From an uncultured Bacteroidota bacterium (GTDB lineage: Bacteria; Bacteroidota; Bacteroidia; Flavobacteriales; Flavobacteriaceae), in contig CACPQA010000001.1 of the NCBI GenBank assembly GCA_902635965.1, positions 186,001-250,000 on the forward strand: DNA of 64,000 nucleotides, given 5' to 3'. Under the pieces are notes generated by a model that made no database searches, had not been told where the DNA came from, and saw only the letters and a list, made by a program, of their open reading frames with translations. Position numbers and translations under genes: made by a program. Position 1 is the stretch's first letter. The number at the start of each line of letters is the position of its first letter. Of the stretch, positions 62,801 to 64,000 are shown in pieces.

Positions 62801-64000
62801 AATCTTCCAATAACTTAAGATTTAATCTATCAATATACATTTGCTGAGTTTTATCAATCCCAGGTTCAAATAGGGGGATTAAAGATTCTTTAACTTCAAC
62901 TTTCTTTTTACTACTACCAGATATATGATCTAGTGCTAAAGATAATAGAGGTTCAGTTTTATCACCTATGGCGCCCAAGTTTGAAGCCTTTTCCCTATAC
63001 TCTATATCAGGTTCTAAACCATAATTATAATCTGCAAAATTTTCACTATTAGCAATTTTTAAAACGATTGGTTGCATCGCATATTTATGCTTTGGATTTT
63101 TAATTTGCTGATCATTATCTGTATAGTCATATAATGTAATTGATCCGACATTTTTTCCAACTGTTTTGATTCCAACTTGTATTATATCTATATGAGGTGT
63201 CAATCCATTAATAAGAAGTTCACTGGAGGAGGCAGTTCTATTTGATGTTAAAACATATAATCTACTTAGACCAAGGCTTGGAAGTGGATTACCGTCAGGT
63301 CTAGAGTCAGTAAAATAATTGTCGAAATTCAAATCGTCTGATGGGTCATCATTAGAGTTTCTATCTTCAATAAACGCCATTATTTTTTCATTCCATATTT
63401 GTTTGGCAAAAATGGTTCCTGTGAACTGACCAGTTATTAAACTAGCTAAGTAGGTACATGTGTTTACCGAACCTCCTCCGTTGTATCTCAAATCCAAGAC
63501 AAGCTCATTCAAATTTTGACTCTTTAAATAAACAAACAAATCAATCAATTCCTCATTGAAATCTCTATCTACTTCCCCGTCACCGTTACTATCTACGGTC
63601 CCTAAAAATTTATTATACATTACATATCCTATCCTTTTTGAACCTTCTTCAAATATAGAAATATGGTGAACAGGGACTTCTTGAAAGTTTTCTTCTTTAT
63701 TTAGTGTCACACTTATATCTCTTGAAGTAACTAAATCTTTTTCAGGATCATAATTTACAAGTTGAACGCTGTAAGTTGTTTGTTGTCCATACAATAGAGA
63801 CATGTAATTGTCAAAAGTCAACTCGTTACCATTTATACTATTAAAAATATCTCCACGTTCTATACCTTTGTTAAAAGCATCCGACTCAGGTAATACGTAT
63901 GTTACAGCTCCAATTATGCTCTGTCCATCATCTCTCACATAAAGTTGAAACTTCATACCATTTGAGGCACTTGTTCCTGAAAGTTGATTTTCCAAGACTT
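62784..64000 (-). CDS. S41 family C-terminal-processing-like peptidase (N-terminus beyond window)
   Basis: The frame is open to the right edge, so this is the C-terminal ~405 residues. A PDZ-like region (VTYVLPESDAFNKGIERGDIFNSINGNEL) precedes the tail-protease core, with LVLDLRYNGGGSVNTCTYLASLITG, the likely Ser nucleophile in LTSNRTASSSELLINGL, and the Lys region VGIKTVGKNVGS. Bacteroidota relatives are exported lipoproteins of about 480-500 residues with SLENQFSGTS-like sequence before the PDZ, matching LENQLSGTSAS here. The TTG at 63995 used by the track is therefore internal and not the start. The substrate is unknown. It converges on btuB. Confidence 0.9.
   Translation of the reverse strand, partial: VLENQLSGTSASNGMKFQLYVRDDGQSIIGAVTYVLPESDAFNKGIERGDIFNSINGNELTFDNYMSLLYGQQTTYSVQLVNYDPEKDLVTSRDISVTLNKEENFQEVPVHHISIFEEGSKRIGYVMYNKFLGTVDSNGDGEVDRDFNEELIDLFVYLKSQNLNELVLDLRYNGGGSVNTCTYLASLITGQFTGTIFAKQIWNEKIMAFIEDRNSNDDPSDDLNFDNYFTDSRPDGNPLPSLGLSRLYVLTSNRTASSSELLINGLTPHIDIIQVGIKTVGKNVGSITLYDYTDNDQQIKNPKHKYAMQPIVLKIANSENFADYNYGLEPDIEYREKASNLGAIGDKTEPLLSLALDHISGSSKKKVEVKESLIPLFEPGIDKTQQMYIDRLNLKLLEDFKIHN

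Noticed and set aside
1-64000. CRISPR arrays, insertion sequences, integrases, phage genes, restriction systems, toxin-antitoxin pairs or other accessory islands
   Set aside because: I looked for direct repeats with spacers, transposase or recombinase motifs, terminal inverted repeats and compositional breaks, and saw none. All genes fit core functions and base composition is even throughout.

Overview
The window is a gene-dense, very AT-rich stretch (roughly 30% GC by eye) from a member of the Bacteroidota, most likely a marine Flavobacteriia/Flavobacteriaceae with a compact genome. The evidence is the set of lineage-typical genes: gldJ, gldB and gldC (gliding/type IX secretion), porV, CarB without the allosteric domain, FtsZ with the Bacteroidota-type C-terminal peptide, DUF5916, DUF4369, and promoters of the Bacteroidota type (TTG/TTTG, about 19-22 nt, TAnnTTTG). 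I see no phage, IS element, CRISPR array, defence island or integron. Nearly everything is chromosomal core.

Layout. 1-3.05 kb: end of a Mg-chelatase-like AAA ATPase, then an LTA-synthase-family phosphoglycerol transferase directly abutting a lipid (diacylglycerol) kinase. 3.2-7.6 kb: murF and gldJ on the minus strand, divergent from porV. 7.7-12.0 kb: pdhA-pdhC, a SprT-like metalloprotease and a mannose-1-phosphate guanylyltransferase. 12.0-17.6 kb (minus): Mla-type ABC ATPase and permease, a KAS III-like enzyme, gcvP. 17.7-25.7 kb: a UbiA-like membrane protein, purE/purK (minus), adk, obgE, a TPR protein, a polysaccharide-deacetylase-family protein that appears to have lost its metal site, a MazG-like protein and aroA. 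25.7-30.8 kb: queA, rlmN, polyprenyl diphosphate synthase, dnaG. 30.8-34.3 kb: nadE (minus), gldB-gldC, then engB and an alpha/beta hydrolase (minus). 34.4-50.2 kb: a complete dcw cluster, mraZ-rsmH-ftsL-ftsI-murE-mraY-murD-ftsW-murG-murC-ftsQ-ftsA-ftsZ-yqeY, preceded by periodic GTGG boxes that fit MraZ operators. 50.3-57.0 kb: tRNA-Arg(TCG), an OmpA-family porin with thrombospondin-3 repeats, idi, a DUF4369 lipoprotein, a DUF5916 outer-membrane protein, an MltD-like transglycosylase and a small TPR membrane protein. 57.1-64 kb: rpmH (missing from the ORF track), carB, a DUF6580-like membrane protein, a cobalamin riboswitch, a BtuB-like TonB-dependent receptor and a truncated S41 peptidase.

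How the genes work together. The dcw genes together with murF supply the cytoplasmic peptidoglycan pathway from the MurC step to lipid II (MurC, D, E, F, MraY, MurG) and the divisome core (FtsL, I, W, Q, A, Z). The remodelling transglycosylase and the OmpA porin act on the same wall. GldJ, GldB, GldC and PorV belong to gliding and type IX secretion. The riboswitch and receptor form a B12 uptake unit.

The window holds no obviously new multi-gene system. The most interesting signals are: a deacetylase-family pseudoenzyme; a DnaG primase whose four zinc ligands are all replaced; MraZ-type boxes with an exact 10-bp period; a gldJ/porV locus from which porU is absent; and frequent TTG initiation, often just downstream of a dead-end out-of-frame ATG. 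All statements are from reading the sequence. No database search was run.
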